Source of the DNA: Purshia tridentata
Lineage: Eukaryota > Streptophyta > Magnoliopsida > Rosales > Rosaceae
Assembly: GCA_003254885.1 (NCBI GenBank)
Contig: QANT01000175.1
Location: 62,001 to 126,000, forward strand
Reading direction: 5' to 3'
DNA: 64,000 nucleotides
The translations under genes and the position numbers were made by a program. The notes beneath the pieces were generated by a model. It was given only the letters and a program-made list of their open reading frames with translations. It did not search any database and was not told where the DNA came from. Every line of letters starts with the position of its first letter. Position 1 is the stretch's first letter. Of the stretch, positions 11,717-26,300 are shown one piece after another.

Positions 11717-14249
11717 ATGGAGTCCTGTGATTGCGTTGACCCGCAATGGCCCCCTGATGAACTTTTGGTGAAATATCAGTATATTTCTGACGTCCTTATT
11801 GCCCTGGCGTATTTCTCCATTCCCCTGGAGCTTATATATTTTGTGCAAAAATCCTCTTTCTTCCCATATAGATGGGTTCTCATGCAGTTTGGTGCTTTCA
11901 TTGTTCTTTGCGGAGCAACCCATTTCCTAAACGTCTGGACATTCTCTATGCACACAAAATCTGTTGCTGTGGTGATGACTGTTGCAAAGGTTTCCTGTGC
12001 TTTTGTATCATGTGTAACCGCGTTAATGCTTGTTCACATTATTCCGGATTTATTGAGTGTCAAAACTCGGGAACTGTCTCTGAAGACCAAGGCTGAAGCA
12101 CTTGACAGGGAGATGGGCCTTATTCTAACTCAAGAAGAAGCAGGAAGGCATGTTAGAATGCTGACTCATGAAATACGAAGCACACTTGACAGACACACTA
12201 TACTGAAAACTACTCTTGTTGAGCTGGGTAGAACTTTGGGCCTTGAGGAATGTGCCTTATGGATGCCATCCAGAACTGGTATGAATCTACAACTGTCTCA
12301 CACTCTGAGCTACCAAATACAAGTTGGGTCTACTGTGCCAATAAACCTTCCTATAGTCAATGAAGTTTTCAATAGTGCTCGAGCAATGCGTATACCATAC
12401 ACCTGCCCACTGGCCAAGATCAGACCACTTGTGGGGAGATATGTGCCACCTGAGGTTGTTGCTCTGAGGGTACCCCTGTTACACCTTTCAAATTTCCAAA
12501 TCAATGACTGGCCTGATCTCTCTGCCAAAAGCTATGCAATCATGGTTCTGATTCTACCCACAAATAGCACTAGAAAGTGGCGAGACCATGAACTGGAACT
12601 GGTTGACGTTGTTGCAGATCAGGTATTTTTGGTTGTTCACTTGTTTCCTTTACACTGGCTGCCTTACTGTCCCATGCAACCAAAAAACTGTTCCCAACAT
12701 GTCAAATAATGCTGAATTTTATTTTTATATTTTATACAGGTAGCTGTTGCTCTTTCTCATGCTGCTATTCTGGAAGAGTCTATGCGAGCCCGTGATCAGC
12801 TCATGGAGCAGAACGTTGCTTTAGATTTAGCTCGACAAGAAGCAGAGATGGCAATCCATGCTCGCAATGATTTCCTTACTGTCATGAACCATGAAATGAG
12901 GACACCAATGCATGCAGTTATTGCACTATCTTCTCTTCTTTTAGAAACGGAACTAATTCCAGAACAAAGGGGAATGATAGAGACAGTACTAAAGAGTAGC
13001 AACCTATTGGAAACACTTATTAATGATGTTCTAGATCTCTCTAGACTTGAAGATGGCAGCCTAGAATTGGACATTGGTCAGTTCAACCTCCATGGGATTT
13101 TCAGAGAGGTAAATATTCTAGAATCTGGGCTTCAATGCATGGTTTTGCATAATTTGGTTTTGCGGCACTTACATGCAGGAATTTCCAAACTGTAGGTAAT
13201 CAATTTGATAAAGCCTATTGCATCTGTGAAGAAGCTATCTATGACTTTGATTCTGGCCCCAGATTTACCTGTGTGTGCTGTTGGAGATGAGAAGGTGCTT
13301 ATGCAAACTATTTTAAACGTTGCTGGTAATGCTGTGAAGTATACAAAGGAGGGCTATATTTCAGTTATAGCATCTGTCGCAAAACCTGAATCTTCAAGAG
13401 ATTGGCGACCTCCTGAATTTTGTCCAGCTTCAACTGATGGCCACTTCTACATACGAGTACAGGTCAATAATTAGTGCATTTTATCTTTGTTTAGCTTTTG
13501 TTTAATTGGGTTTTCCATCTCTTATAATATTATTTTGTATGCTGAGGTTTGAGGCATCTGTTAGTATGTTGTATGTTGTGGACAAGTGCAATTTTGTGAT
13601 TGCAGGGTAGTCCTTTTAATTTCAGCAATCAAGTGATATAATCTAATGATCTCTCAACATGTAATCCTAGGTGGCTATAAGGCCACCACATAACCTGCCT
13701 ATTACTCACTGATAGTAATTTTCCTTTTTCCTTCTGTGAATGTGTGTAATAAGTTGTATCATCCCTGCTGCTGCAGGTTAAGGATTCCGGACGTGGTATT
13801 CTCCCACAAGATATTCCGCATATATTCACCAAATTTACTCAGCCCATAAGTGGATCCAATCGAATAAATGATGGTGCAGGACTTGGACTTGCCATTTGCA
13901 AACGGTAGAATTAAAAACTTTTTGCATAGAGCTATCACGTTGGGTTTTGCAGCACTTGTGCTTTTGGTTTATTCATTTACATCAACTTACTTTCAGAAAT
14001 GATTGACTCAGGTTTGTAAATATTATGGGAGGTCATATTTGGGCTGAGAGTGAAGGTCTTGACAAAGGCAGCATTGTTGCATTCATTGTCAAACTTGGGA
14101 TCTGCAACAATCCTTGTGATACATCACACCAGATAGCACCTATGGGACAAGCAACACATGGAAGTGGAGATCTCATCGGACATAAACCGCATTTTCGAGA
14201 TGGTTACGGGGTAATTTCATCAAATCCACGGTATCAAAGAAGCATCTGA
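11717..14249 (+). CDS. ERS1: Ethylene receptor, subfamily 1, ERS1 type (no receiver domain)
   Basis: ER-membrane ethylene receptor, a negative regulator of ethylene signalling that acts with CTR1. Coding exons are 11717-12622, 12740-13108, 13196-13462, 13777-13904 and 14012-14249 (1908 nt, 635 aa). Cys4 and Cys6 match the dimer disulphide cysteines. Three hydrophobic segments follow, with Cys65 and His69 ([11 protein letters not shown]) matching the copper/ethylene ligands. A GAF region (about 158-307) precedes the histidine-kinase part: H box [10 protein letters not shown] with His353, N box [11 protein letters not shown]1 DSGRGI, F box FTKF and G2 GAGLGLAI. All kinase boxes are present, as expected for subfamily 1. 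The protein ends shortly after the kinase with [10 protein letters not shown] and lacks the receiver domain, which separates ERS1 from ETR1. An acceptor-like AG at 13177-13178 was rejected because it brings an in-frame stop. Confidence 0.97.
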
Positions 14250-14994
14250 GTGCCAAACTGGCAATGTAAAGGCATGACCAAAATTTTAAGCTCAAGTTGA
14301 GAATTTTGATTTAGGATGTTAATTGAGGCTACTAGAAGATGGGCATCCTAGTTGGAATTTAGTGGGAAAATTTTCAGAATTTTGAACGTATGCGGGTTAA
14401 AGTGAAAACAAGGTTGCTAATTAATTTATCATGAAACATTGCATCCCCAATTGACGGCTTGGGACCACTACTATCACTTGAAGAACCTAAAGAGGGTGTC
14501 TAAGTATTTGTTTCTTCATTAGTGTTCATACTTCTTCTCCATTGCGTCAATAGATTTGTGGTGTCAAGAACGCCTTATCTAGATTTTCTTTTCACTACAT
14601 CAAACCCTTTCGGCGGCGATACCTTTTATTTTACTTGGGATTGTGGAAGACCTACAAACTAAACTTGCACTCTCATGAAAATATACACCACCGCATGCAC
14701 ATTGTACAAAACTGTATAATAAATGAATACGTCACAATAGAAATTGGAACACGAGGCTTTCAAATTAAATATGGAACATAAAATATGCAGATCGAGGCCA
14801 AAAACCGATCAATAGAAAATAAAAGAAACTAAACTTCATACAGAGTACAAAGATTTTGAAACTTCTTTCAACTAGGAAATAAAGTAATGATGTCCAAAAC
14901 AAACAAACATACTGGCTCGTCAAAACTACACTACAGTAACAAAAGAAACAATGACCATCAACAGTCGACAATCCATCAGTTCTTTTCATAGGAC
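14250..14994. other. Spacer between convergent ERS1 and RPL19
   Basis: The two genes converge here, so this holds both 3' UTRs and polyadenylation regions. It is AT-rich, with no repeat or gene I can support. Confidence 0.6.
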
Positions 14995-16759
<1,765 letters not shown>

Positions 16760-16855
16760 GTCTTCCTCCTTTTCTTTTGGCAGCTGCTATGGCAGAGAGG
16801 CTCAATTGTGTGGAAGAGACGGTTTTATATATCAAACAGGTTTACGCTTTATAAC

Positions 16856-16985
16856 TAGGGTTTGGAGGGTTCATCAATGGTGGGCCTTATTTGGGCCTGT
16901 CTTTTGTTTCGGCGACTCTGGAGGGCCTCGGGGCTTAGAAACACAGTTGCTTTGTTACACTGTCTTTGGGCTTTCTATGTGGGCC
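16856..16985 (-). promoter_or_regulatory. Telo-box and site II motifs upstream of RPL19
   Basis: A telo-box (AAACCCTA on the minus strand) lies at 16856-16863, about 100 bp before the RPL19 start codon. TGGGCC/T site II motifs read on the plus strand at 16881-16886, 16892-16897, 16967-16972 and 16980-16985. This pairing is known to coordinate plant ribosomal-protein and growth-related genes (Pur-alpha-like and TCP factors). Assignment to RPL19 is by proximity; QCR6 diverges from the same region. Confidence 0.65.
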
Positions 16986-17245
16986 CATTGACTATTATGT
17001 CATTTCAAATTTTATACACTTGATCGTTATGGGAACCAAATTACATATTGATTAATTTGGTATTTCAAAATTATTTATTGATTTTAAGGTAATTTTCTAA
17101 ATGTGTTTATCATGTTACAAATGTTTAATACTAATCTGACCCGCTTATTATTTGTATTTAGTGCATCATGTCATATTCGTTTTCGTGTCAAATTCGTATG
17201 GCATTATCATGTTGTGTCAAATATGACCACCTCTAGCTAGAAGCT

Positions 17246-17439
17246 TGGGCCGGCCAAGGCAGGCCTGATCGATGAAGAAGGCTGAAGCCCCTTTACTTCC
17301 CCAGGCCCAGGGAATCAAAAGTCTAGTAATTTCCTCAGACAAATAAAACGCAGCGTTGTGGCATCGAGAATAATACAATTTAACAATTATACAACGCAGC
17401 CTTGTGTATAGCAATAGAAAAAGAGTAGCTAAACGCAGC
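17246..17439 (+). promoter_or_regulatory. Putative QCR6 promoter: site II motifs and ACGCAGC repeats
   Basis: TGGGCC lies at 17246-17251 and its reverse complement at 17304-17309. Site II motifs are known to be enriched in promoters of nuclear genes for respiratory-chain subunits. Three copies of ACGCAGC follow at 17348-17354, 17394-17400 and 17433-17439, just before the probable first untranslated exon. Function is inferred from position only. Confidence 0.4.
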
Positions 17440-18002
17440 CTCAAGCTGTCAGAAACTCCCGCAGACTTGTAACTTGAGTCTCAGAGAGTCAGAGGTAATT
17501 CCCATTTTCTTCGGTATAGTTTGGATGAACATGGCATCTCCTTGTATTTGTGTTATTAATCAGATCTGTTTTACTTTGTATTATTTTTGAATGAGAGCAA
17601 GATCTTTATTTGTGCATGAAATATGTTGGGCTGACTAGCTGAGCATATGTCTTATGAATTATTTTGGGCGAAAAAGAAACAAAAATGATGGGTTGTTGAA
17701 TATTGTGGGTGTTTTTGTTTCCAAATAGTAGGAATATTTTCCTTTCGTTTTGAAATTTGCTTATAAATAAGAAAATTAACTGAAAAGCTAAGATTGTAAC
17801 GGAAGTAAAGTAGATCTAATGCTGGTAATATGAGTGGTGCTTGATCCCAATTTATCTTTCTGCATTCAGTATTACCTGTATGGTGATAACTTTTCTGTCA
17901 TTTGAGAAACTTGATTTGTTGTTTTACCTGATGCAGTCAGGTGACTTGGAGGCTCCTCTGCGCCGAGTTGTGTGACTGTCCACCTCTCTTTGTTTATTTG
18001 TT

Positions 18003-19305
18003 ATGTAAGTCTTACACTTTCATTGTTAACACACGCTTTAACTTTAACATTGTTTATATATGGGAGGATGTTGTGTGTTAGGGTTGAGTTTTATTGTTGT
18101 ATTGCAATGTTGTACTCTGTTTTGTGTGGCTTCTACTATCCTATAGCTGTTATCTTGTATCTTGTAGGATGGTGGACATCTTGTTCACTGTATTGTACTC
18201 TCTTTGTAATGGAAAGGTTTTACCAATCAGCATTACTACAAGAAATAACTCAATAGGATAAAGTAGTTTGGCCTGATTTCTACGTAAGTCCTTGTAGTTT
18301 AAGAAGCTGCAATTGTATCCTAGTAGTTTTGTTTGGTTTGCATGTTTTGTGTGTTTGTTTCTTCTTCTTTTTGGTTTTTGATTCCTTTGGTAAACTATAT
18401 GTAGGGCGGATGAGGAACCTATTGATCCGAAGAAGTACCTCGAAAATACTACTTGCAAGCCAAAGTGTGTGAAACCGTTACTCGAGTATAAGGTATCTTG
18501 CAGCATTTCGGAAATTCAAACTTAATAATATTGGCAGTTTAAAGATAATCTACTAATATTAAAAAATATATAAATGAACTGCTCTTTAAGTTCATTGGTT
18601 TTGGGTTTAGGGTGATTTATGGATGTTGTTTGACCTAGGCATGGAATGTTGGATGTTTTCTATGGGTGATTTAGATTTTCCTGGCACCATATCTGGAAGC
18701 TATAATGTCAGAAACTTTCAGGGAATGATTTGGATTTTTAATATTCTATCCTTTAGTTTCGTTCAGTCCAAAAAACTGTTGAAGGCTATAGATATTGGAA
18801 ATAATTTCCTCCGATTAATATTTTCAAATTATGTATAAGACGAATCCATATCAGACCCTGAAATTTATGACGCATAAGGAATTGATTAATAAGTAGAAAT
18901 CATGGAGTTATAGAACATTAACTGTTAAATGCTAAGGCTGTAACAATTATGACTTATAGAAAGCCTGAGTTGAACAAGTAACATTCTTTTTTTGTGGATT
19001 GTTTCTCAAAATTTTTGACATACATGGAATTGAAGTTCAAGCCCCAAATTTTGAATTAAGGATGTGTCAAAGCGGTAATTCATACTTTGTTACAGCGATG
19101 TGTTGAGAGGATCCAAGGTGATGAAAGCGGCCACAAGCATTGTACTGGACAATATTTTGATTACTGGTCTTGTGTTGACAAATGTGTAAGTAGAAACCCT
19201 TCAATCATCTTGAGACAGATTTTTTTTATATTGTGTTGTATCTACAGCTAAAACCATCATTCCATAATGCAGGTTGCCCTAAAGCTTTTTTCCCAACTGA
19301 AGTAA
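18003..19305 (+). CDS. QCR6: Cytochrome b-c1 complex subunit 6 (hinge protein)
   Basis: Small acidic hinge subunit of mitochondrial respiratory complex III, lying next to cytochrome c1. Coding parts are 18003-18004 (AT of the start codon), 18405-18492, 19096-19185 and 19273-19305, totalling 213 nt and 70 aa. The start codon is split: exon 2 ends ...ATTTGTTAT before a consensus GTAAGT donor, and the next exon begins G GCG GAT GAG. The product starts MADEEPIDPKKYLE, then TCKPKCVKPLLEYK and GHKHCTGQYFDYWSCVDKC, the cysteine-rich hinge fold, ending VALKLFSQLK. Plant QCR6 proteins have about 69 residues. Upstream untranslated exons probably are about 17440-17494 and 17937-18002. The only ATG in the exon at 18405 is out of frame, which supports the split start. 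Confidence 0.9.
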
Positions 19306-20383
19306 TGTGGAGATTAGCTTAGTCGGAAGCTGAATTTTCCTTTCAGTTATTAAATCGATCAAATGTTCCAGAGCACTTTGTTTTGTTTGCTGAACAAGTG
19401 ATGATGTTTGTTGCATGTTTCAGAACACATGAACATAGAGACGTCAAGTCATGATTAAATAAAAAATTAACCTGTTTGTTAGATTTGTTCGATTGAGATT
19501 GCATTGGAAGTTTTGAATTGATCATTGGATGTATGGCCTCAAGTTAGGCAAGCACATTCGAGCTTTGCACCAAACTTCTTGGCATGCTTTATACCGCCAA
19601 ACGCTGTTTTCCCCCACTCCGCCACACAAATGAAAGTACCAACTATGGCTTCCAAAAAAAGATGAAGAGGCAAAGTATTTAACCTTTAATAACCGACTCA
19701 TCAGCAAATCAGGTCTTTGGAAAATTCGCCAACATTGCCTAGCCCATAATGTGTCTTGGCGCACACATTCAGTGAATACACTGAATTTCAGATTGGAGGC
19801 CGAGCAAGCAGCACCCCTTAAGCCACGCCATTGGTGCTAGAGAGAGAGAGAGAGAGAGAGGGTCAGGGTGCAGGGTGATCGTTGGCGTGGAGGTAGGGGT
19901 CGCTGCCAGATAGAGCAGTGAGGTGTGGTGGGGTGGATTGTCTGCAGTAATAGCCAGAAGAAATAGTCAATATCCAGTGGTTTCTCCGGTTTCTCTGCCA
20001 TAAGACAACGCAATGTGTGCTTTATGGTGGTTGTGTTGTGAATTACAGAGCGATCATATAGGTGGTACGAATAAATATTCTTTGGAAAGTAACATGGATA
20101 AATTTCAAAATAATTCTGTTAAAAATTCTTATCAGCCAACAATACAACCTGCCAAATCAAATCCCAACTAATGTAGCAATGTTTCATTTGTCTTTCTTTG
20201 GGCACACACTAAACCTTATTTATATATAAACATAAGATATTATCACGCCATCTGTCACATCACTTGATTACTAAAATTTGGGAAATCTTTAGGGGTGTCT
20301 TGTTATTATATGAAATAATAACACGAATGAGCTGTCTCAATGTTGCAACAAACAGTTTTCCAAGTTTGGGACCCCAATTTTTG
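19306..20383. other. Spacer between convergent QCR6 and PSD2
   Basis: This contains the QCR6 3' UTR, the LINE fragment at 19522-19764, a GA microsatellite at 19839-19861 and then AT-rich sequence up to the PSD2 stop. No gene is supported. Confidence 0.6.
19522..19764 (-). mobile_element. L1-type LINE ORF2 fragment
   Basis: Open in one frame for 80 codons. The translation includes LWARQCWRIFQRPDLLMSRL and LKVKYFASSSFFGSHSWY, the region just after the reverse transcriptase in plant L1-type LINE polyproteins (usual form AKQxWRI..P.SL..R.LKA.YFPN.SFL). Only this internal piece is recognisable. I saw no 3' tail or target duplication, so it is an old fragment. It lies in the spacer between the convergent QCR6 and PSD2 genes. 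Confidence 0.75.
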
Positions 20384-23300
20384 CTATTGTTTCTTGGAGA
20401 CACCCAACTTCATCCCAACAGAAACCAAGGTCTCCAGTGATCTGGCACTATTTACTAGAAGGTCCGCATCTATCTCAATGACGTCCTGCATAACAGCCCA
20501 CCCAATAAGCCAGAAGGGTCCAGAAAGAAGTAATTAGTTATAGCAGTTAACATCAGAAATCCGCTATGTATGCTACCATAAATCTGAAGGGCAAGCTTAT
20601 GATCAAATTACAACATATAAAGTTCAGCCACATACTCTACCACGGAAACTTAAAAATCTTACGTTTCTCACATCTCCCATGAACCTGTAAGACTACAACT
20701 TTTTGGTTGACTAAACAAAGATAAAGCATAAAAATCACCTTCAAATTTTTTATATAAAACTATTTAAACTATACGGAACATCTATAGTACTCGCAACTAT
20801 TTAAAAGTAGAAAACTTATTCACTATAACCAACCCAAATTAAAAGCAACCAAAAACTAACCCCTTACCCACCAAGATATAGAGAGAAAGAAAGAGCCGAG
20901 AGCTGGAGTTTGGACAGTGGGTGTGCTTTAGTTGCCGAGGAAACTGATAGATAGAAAATTTATTCTGTGGGAATTGGGAAGTGAGGTAGCTGAAACGGTG
21001 GGCATTGTATTCAATGAGTTATTAGCATTCAGGTTTTTTTTTTTTTTGTTTTGGCCAAGAGCATTCAGGTTATTTAGCTTAGAGGATCAAGACATCAGAA
21101 AAATAGGCTGAGATTTAATATAAAATCTGTCGTACTCAATGGCTGATGTTTCAACTTTGCAAATAATCTGCAACGAAGTACTCCGCATAAAAGAAGCACT
21201 GATAAACTATATTTAAAACAAAAAAAAATTGAACATATCTTGAGTAAGGTTGATGGGTGTGAGGATACGGTCTATGTGTGATTAAACATATCTTGAGCAA
21301 GGTTGATGAGTGTGAGCTTAAGAATGGTGATAGGTCTATGAAGAAGCTTGAAGATGGTGGTAGTGTGGGCATAAGCTTGGGTGTGGGCCATGCATGTAGT
21401 GAGCAATTGATAATATTTGTTAAGTGGCAAATTATTGGGTGCATAGAGCACTGCCCCAAACTATAAATTTCTTGTAGAGAACGAGAAAGGTTCTAGCAAT
21501 TCCCAACTGTGTCAAAACCAAAACCTGGAAATATCTCAATTCTTAGAGAATTGGATGTTTCTTACTTTCAAGATATAACAAAGGCCAAAAAAAAAAAAAA
21601 TCCAATGCAGTGATCTTTTGTCTACATTTAATAACTATTCATCCAAATACCAACCTTTTCGAAAACGCAAATTACAGTGCTTCCACCAAATGAGAAATAT
21701 CCAAACTGAAAATTTAATAACAATGCTAATTAGCAGCAGAGATTTTACATCAACACATTATGTACATATAATATGATACAATATAAAAACATAAACACAT
21801 CAGGTAAAGAATATTAACCTCATCTCCTTTCTTAACATGGTCACCCTCCTTCTTTGAAAAGGTGATGCTGCCAACCATAGTCGCACCAATTGCAACAAAA
21901 GCAACCTGCAGAAAAAAAGATGATGAAAAGAACTCGGCCATATCTATTAGCACTCCATTATATAAACCAAAGACCAAGCTGACTGTTGGAGTATTGTCCT
22001 CTGTACCTTATGTAAGGAAAACTTGTTCAAGGAGAACAAATGCAAAAAGCTAACCCTAAGATTGTGATAAGACAATGCACTAATACAACTTGTTTCAAAT
22101 AAGTAGAATATATTGAACATATTCCACCACTAAGTCTGGAAAGTGGGGTTAAGTTTTATCGTTGTGTAAAGAGAAATGATAATGACATTTTGAAAAGTTA
22201 AATGATTGCAGTAATAAACCTTTCCAAATTCTGTGGTTGATATAATGGATATTACTCGCTTATTCTCAGTAAATACATTACAATACTTGCTATTGACAGC
22301 TATGGGGTTAACCTGAAGAAAGAAAAAGGAAAAAAATTAAGAGATGAAAATATGAATAAGCCAGAAAATAGATGATAAGTAACAAACCAATGATGTCAAC
22401 CATGTCATTCACATACCGTATATAAGCATCCAGGTATATTTACAAATTTCTGAATAATCCCAGAAACAGGACAATGGAAGCGATGATAATCCTGAAACCA
22501 TAATAGATATTTAATGTCAAAGACTCAAAATACATAACCAAAGTATACAAAGTTCAACTTCATGGTACAAGGTATGAAGGTAATAAAAGTACATATCATG
22601 AAAAATACCTGTGGTGCCAAACGAAATATTACCAATGTTCCATCTATGAAAGCACTAGAACATATATCATGCCCCAAAAGTCCTTGAATTGAAAACTTTC
22701 GACCCTGAAAGTAACAAATAATACCAATACAATTGTTATCAGAAAAACAAGATCGAGATTCAAAAGCATAAAACATGGATTACAGACATCAAAATATAAA
22801 GAAATAAGGCCCAATCCCAATCCCAAGCGCAATTCAACTATGAATTTATCAAAGCTTGGGCCATTAACTCTTAAACTATTTGACCTCTGCAATAAGTCAT
22901 ATGATAATTGAGAATATGTGGGAGTGTAGATAAACTGCCAGCACAGGGGTGCAACATGTTTCCCACTCAAAACTTGCAAGACAATCATACCATTGGATAA
23001 CTGGCCACTACCATGTCATCATTGTACTGAGAAGGAGGGTCACACAGCTCCACAACAGATGTAAGATCTGTCATAGACGGTTCAATAAGAGGGTTGGGGG
23101 GGGGGGGGGNNAAAAGGGGGGGGGGGGGGGGGGGGGGGCACGGTGTGGGTTGGTGATTAGAGTTATTAATAATGAGGATATCATTTAATGGGCATATTTA
23201 GCTTATTACAGATGGAGTCCACAAATTCAATTCAAATTCTGGTAAAGTAGTAGCATTCTCAATGAGAATACGAGTTAGTTAAAGTTTAATTTTTAGAGGT

Positions 23301-26300
23301 ACAGAATTGATGCACAAATATATTATATGCAGACTTTTTCATTTGCTTTCAAATATAAGCTGCAATTCTGTTTGCTGAACTAAGAGGAGACAACAATCAC
23401 AAAAATCCTTACAAAATTAGTATTTCTGCCACTAGAATGATTCCAAGTGCAAATAGTAGAAAATACCTTAATCCAAAATCTAAGACTTTCATCAACAGAA
23501 TTGAATGCCATAAGACGGCTATCTGCAGCACATGTCGCAATGTCATCACGTTCGGTGCAGGCAATTGGTCTTGCTCCAGGCTTTAACTCTCTCACGAAAA
23601 ATTCATTAAATGTCTACACACAAGTTTAGAAAAGTTTAACTTCTTGAAATTATAATGCACACTGTCACATGTCAAACATTCCACTAAAAGCAAGAAATAT
23701 GCTATCAGCCATCCAAAGGCTTAAATAAACTAGATCCAGACAGCAAAAGACAGGTAGTTTCTGTCAAAGGCAGCTGAAAATACATCAAAACAAGAGAAAA
23801 CTTTTTCATAATTCTAAATCTTCTTCATTTCATAAAATTGCAAATAGTTATAAATCTCCCATTCATAGATGGTAAAATTACCACCTTGAGTCTTACATTC
23901 TGTTCTGTTTTATGGAAAAGATGAGTAGTTAAAAGTTCTGGAAGAATTCTAGGTAGTCATTGAAAATTAGGAATTAGTGACCTATTTGTATCTCAAAAAG
24001 GAAATGAACTTCAGGCCCTTAAAAAATTTGGTCAGACACATTAAAATAACTAAACGAGGTGATGGAAACATCAGTAAGCCATGCAAGCAGAAATTATATA
24101 TATACGAAAATAAACACGATAGATTTCCTTGTCATAAAGAATCAGCCTACCTTAAAATGTTCCACAGGGTACTTGACTTCAGACAAATTGATTTGATCCT
24201 ACAGCAGCATAATTAATCAAAAGCATGAAATTGCATAGTGAAAATTTACAGTACGTTATACAAATTCCATTATTACCATAAAAACAGTGAATAGAATTAC
24301 ATATAGATAAATATGTTTTTGAGAAAAATGAAAAATATGCACATGCTTTATTTCAGTAAATGAAGAGATGTGCATGCTTAGATAATATTCAAGTCAGGGG
24401 TTTCATATGTTTTCAATTAAAATACCAGATCACGTTACCATCAGCAAATTGTTTTGAAAGAGATTAGCAAGTAGAAAGCAAATTACGAGAAGAATGAAAG
24501 AAAAAGCGAGGAAACAAAGAGAAAACCCCAAATTAGAAGATTACTTGCTTAATTTCAGAATTAAAGACTCTAGAAATCATTAACTCTGCCCTTAAACTCA
24601 AACTAATCATGACGACCCACTACTCAAGGCCAGATACAGAATACCCTTAAAACAATAGTTACAGTGACGTGAACACTATCAAGATGAAGTGCCTTCCTAG
24701 AGAAGCTTTGTTGTTTTCTGCAGAATAAGAAACAATGAAGGACAAACTCGTTCCAATGAAAGAAATTCTTCTAATAGAAGGGTTAGTGTTGGGCTTGCAA
24801 ACATGAAAATGCTGTAGCCGCTGCATCACGCACACAAGCGCATGCACGCGCACACACACACTACAAAAATCATGTGAACCATGATACTGCATAATTTCAA
24901 GCAAATTCAGAAAAACATCATCGTAATGTTATGTTAACTAAGAAAAGACAATCATGCCTTAAAAAACTCGACAAATTTCTGTATATCTTGAGCAGATTCC
25001 GCTGAGTTCATTTTCCTTCCCTGTTTTTCAGAGATGCTCTGCAAGAGCTCCTTAGCCCCTGCATTGGAATGGTGAACCACAGTTACAGAAAAATGAGATT
25101 AAGCAGAGACCCTGAGCAAGGAACTCAAAGAAAAACCAAAAACCGCTGCAAACTGGAAAACAACTGCCAAAATGATTATGATGATTATGTTTATCATTAT
25201 CATTACCATTATTATCTATTATTGTGATTCTTATTCTTAGTTCTTGTTCTTGTAACATTTCCATTATCTAGTTTGGATTGGCAAATGAGGGAAGGTTCAT
25301 CAGATCAACCAAACCAACTAACAACCAACATCTCCATCATGAAACTTGGTGACCGACTCAAGATGAACATATCATCTGTTTGTCAATAGTCACAGACTTC
25401 GTAAACATGCCAGCAAGAGTTTGACTCCCTTGAATTTTGTGCAGAAACAACACACCATCATCCAGAAGTGAGCATATGAAGTGATACCTCAATTGTATAT
25501 GCTTCATTATCAAGAAGTGAGCGTATGAAATGATTTCTTATAAATGAAATTTTTGAGACGTTTAATATGATAATTCATATTAGCTTAGGTATCACTATGT
25601 ATACATATAGAAAAATAAATCTTAAGAAAGGGTATTATTGGATATGCACAACTTAATATGCACCTGTGTCCATGAGGCCAAGCCCAAGTTTTGATTGGTA
25701 AATGGCTCTCATTGACAAAGCAATCTTTCCATCTATTAATTCTTCCACAAGTCTCTTTGTCCTTCGATCAAATACCTAAAGCAATAAACTTTTAATGGAA
25801 AAAATAAAGTAGACAAGAATTTTGTTTTTGGAATAAAAACAGATTAAACCACATCTACAATGATTAAAATAATATGCTAGTTGATAAAAAAGTACAGATA
25901 TAATAAGGCTTCATAAATACTATGATGCATAGCAATTAAGAGCCCCCTAGTATCAAACTATCAATCTCTTATTCTAGCATGGAAAACAACATTGAAAATA
26001 AAAGGCTATGTTGCTACCACAATAAGTGATCCATATTATTTAGACTTCTTATGTGATATCAAACACATCATTAACATATACTTGTAAGTTATAACACCTG
26101 AAAGGCTGAAACTGGAAGGGCCATTCATGCTGGTGCAGATATGATCTCATGAAGATATTTCATAGCACTATAAACAAAACTTGAGTGCATTCAAGTCATG
26201 TAAATAATAAGGGTAAAACATGTCCAAGTCTCTCTTAACTCGTACATTTTGAACTTTACATTCAAAACATAGTCTACAAACATATGTGCCACAAGGGAAA

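Noticed and set aside
13170-13195. Alternative acceptor ATGCAG (ending 13178) for ERS1 exon 3
   Set aside because: Using it brings an in-frame stop within seven codons; the TAG ending at 13195 restores the conserved [10 protein letters not shown] junction.
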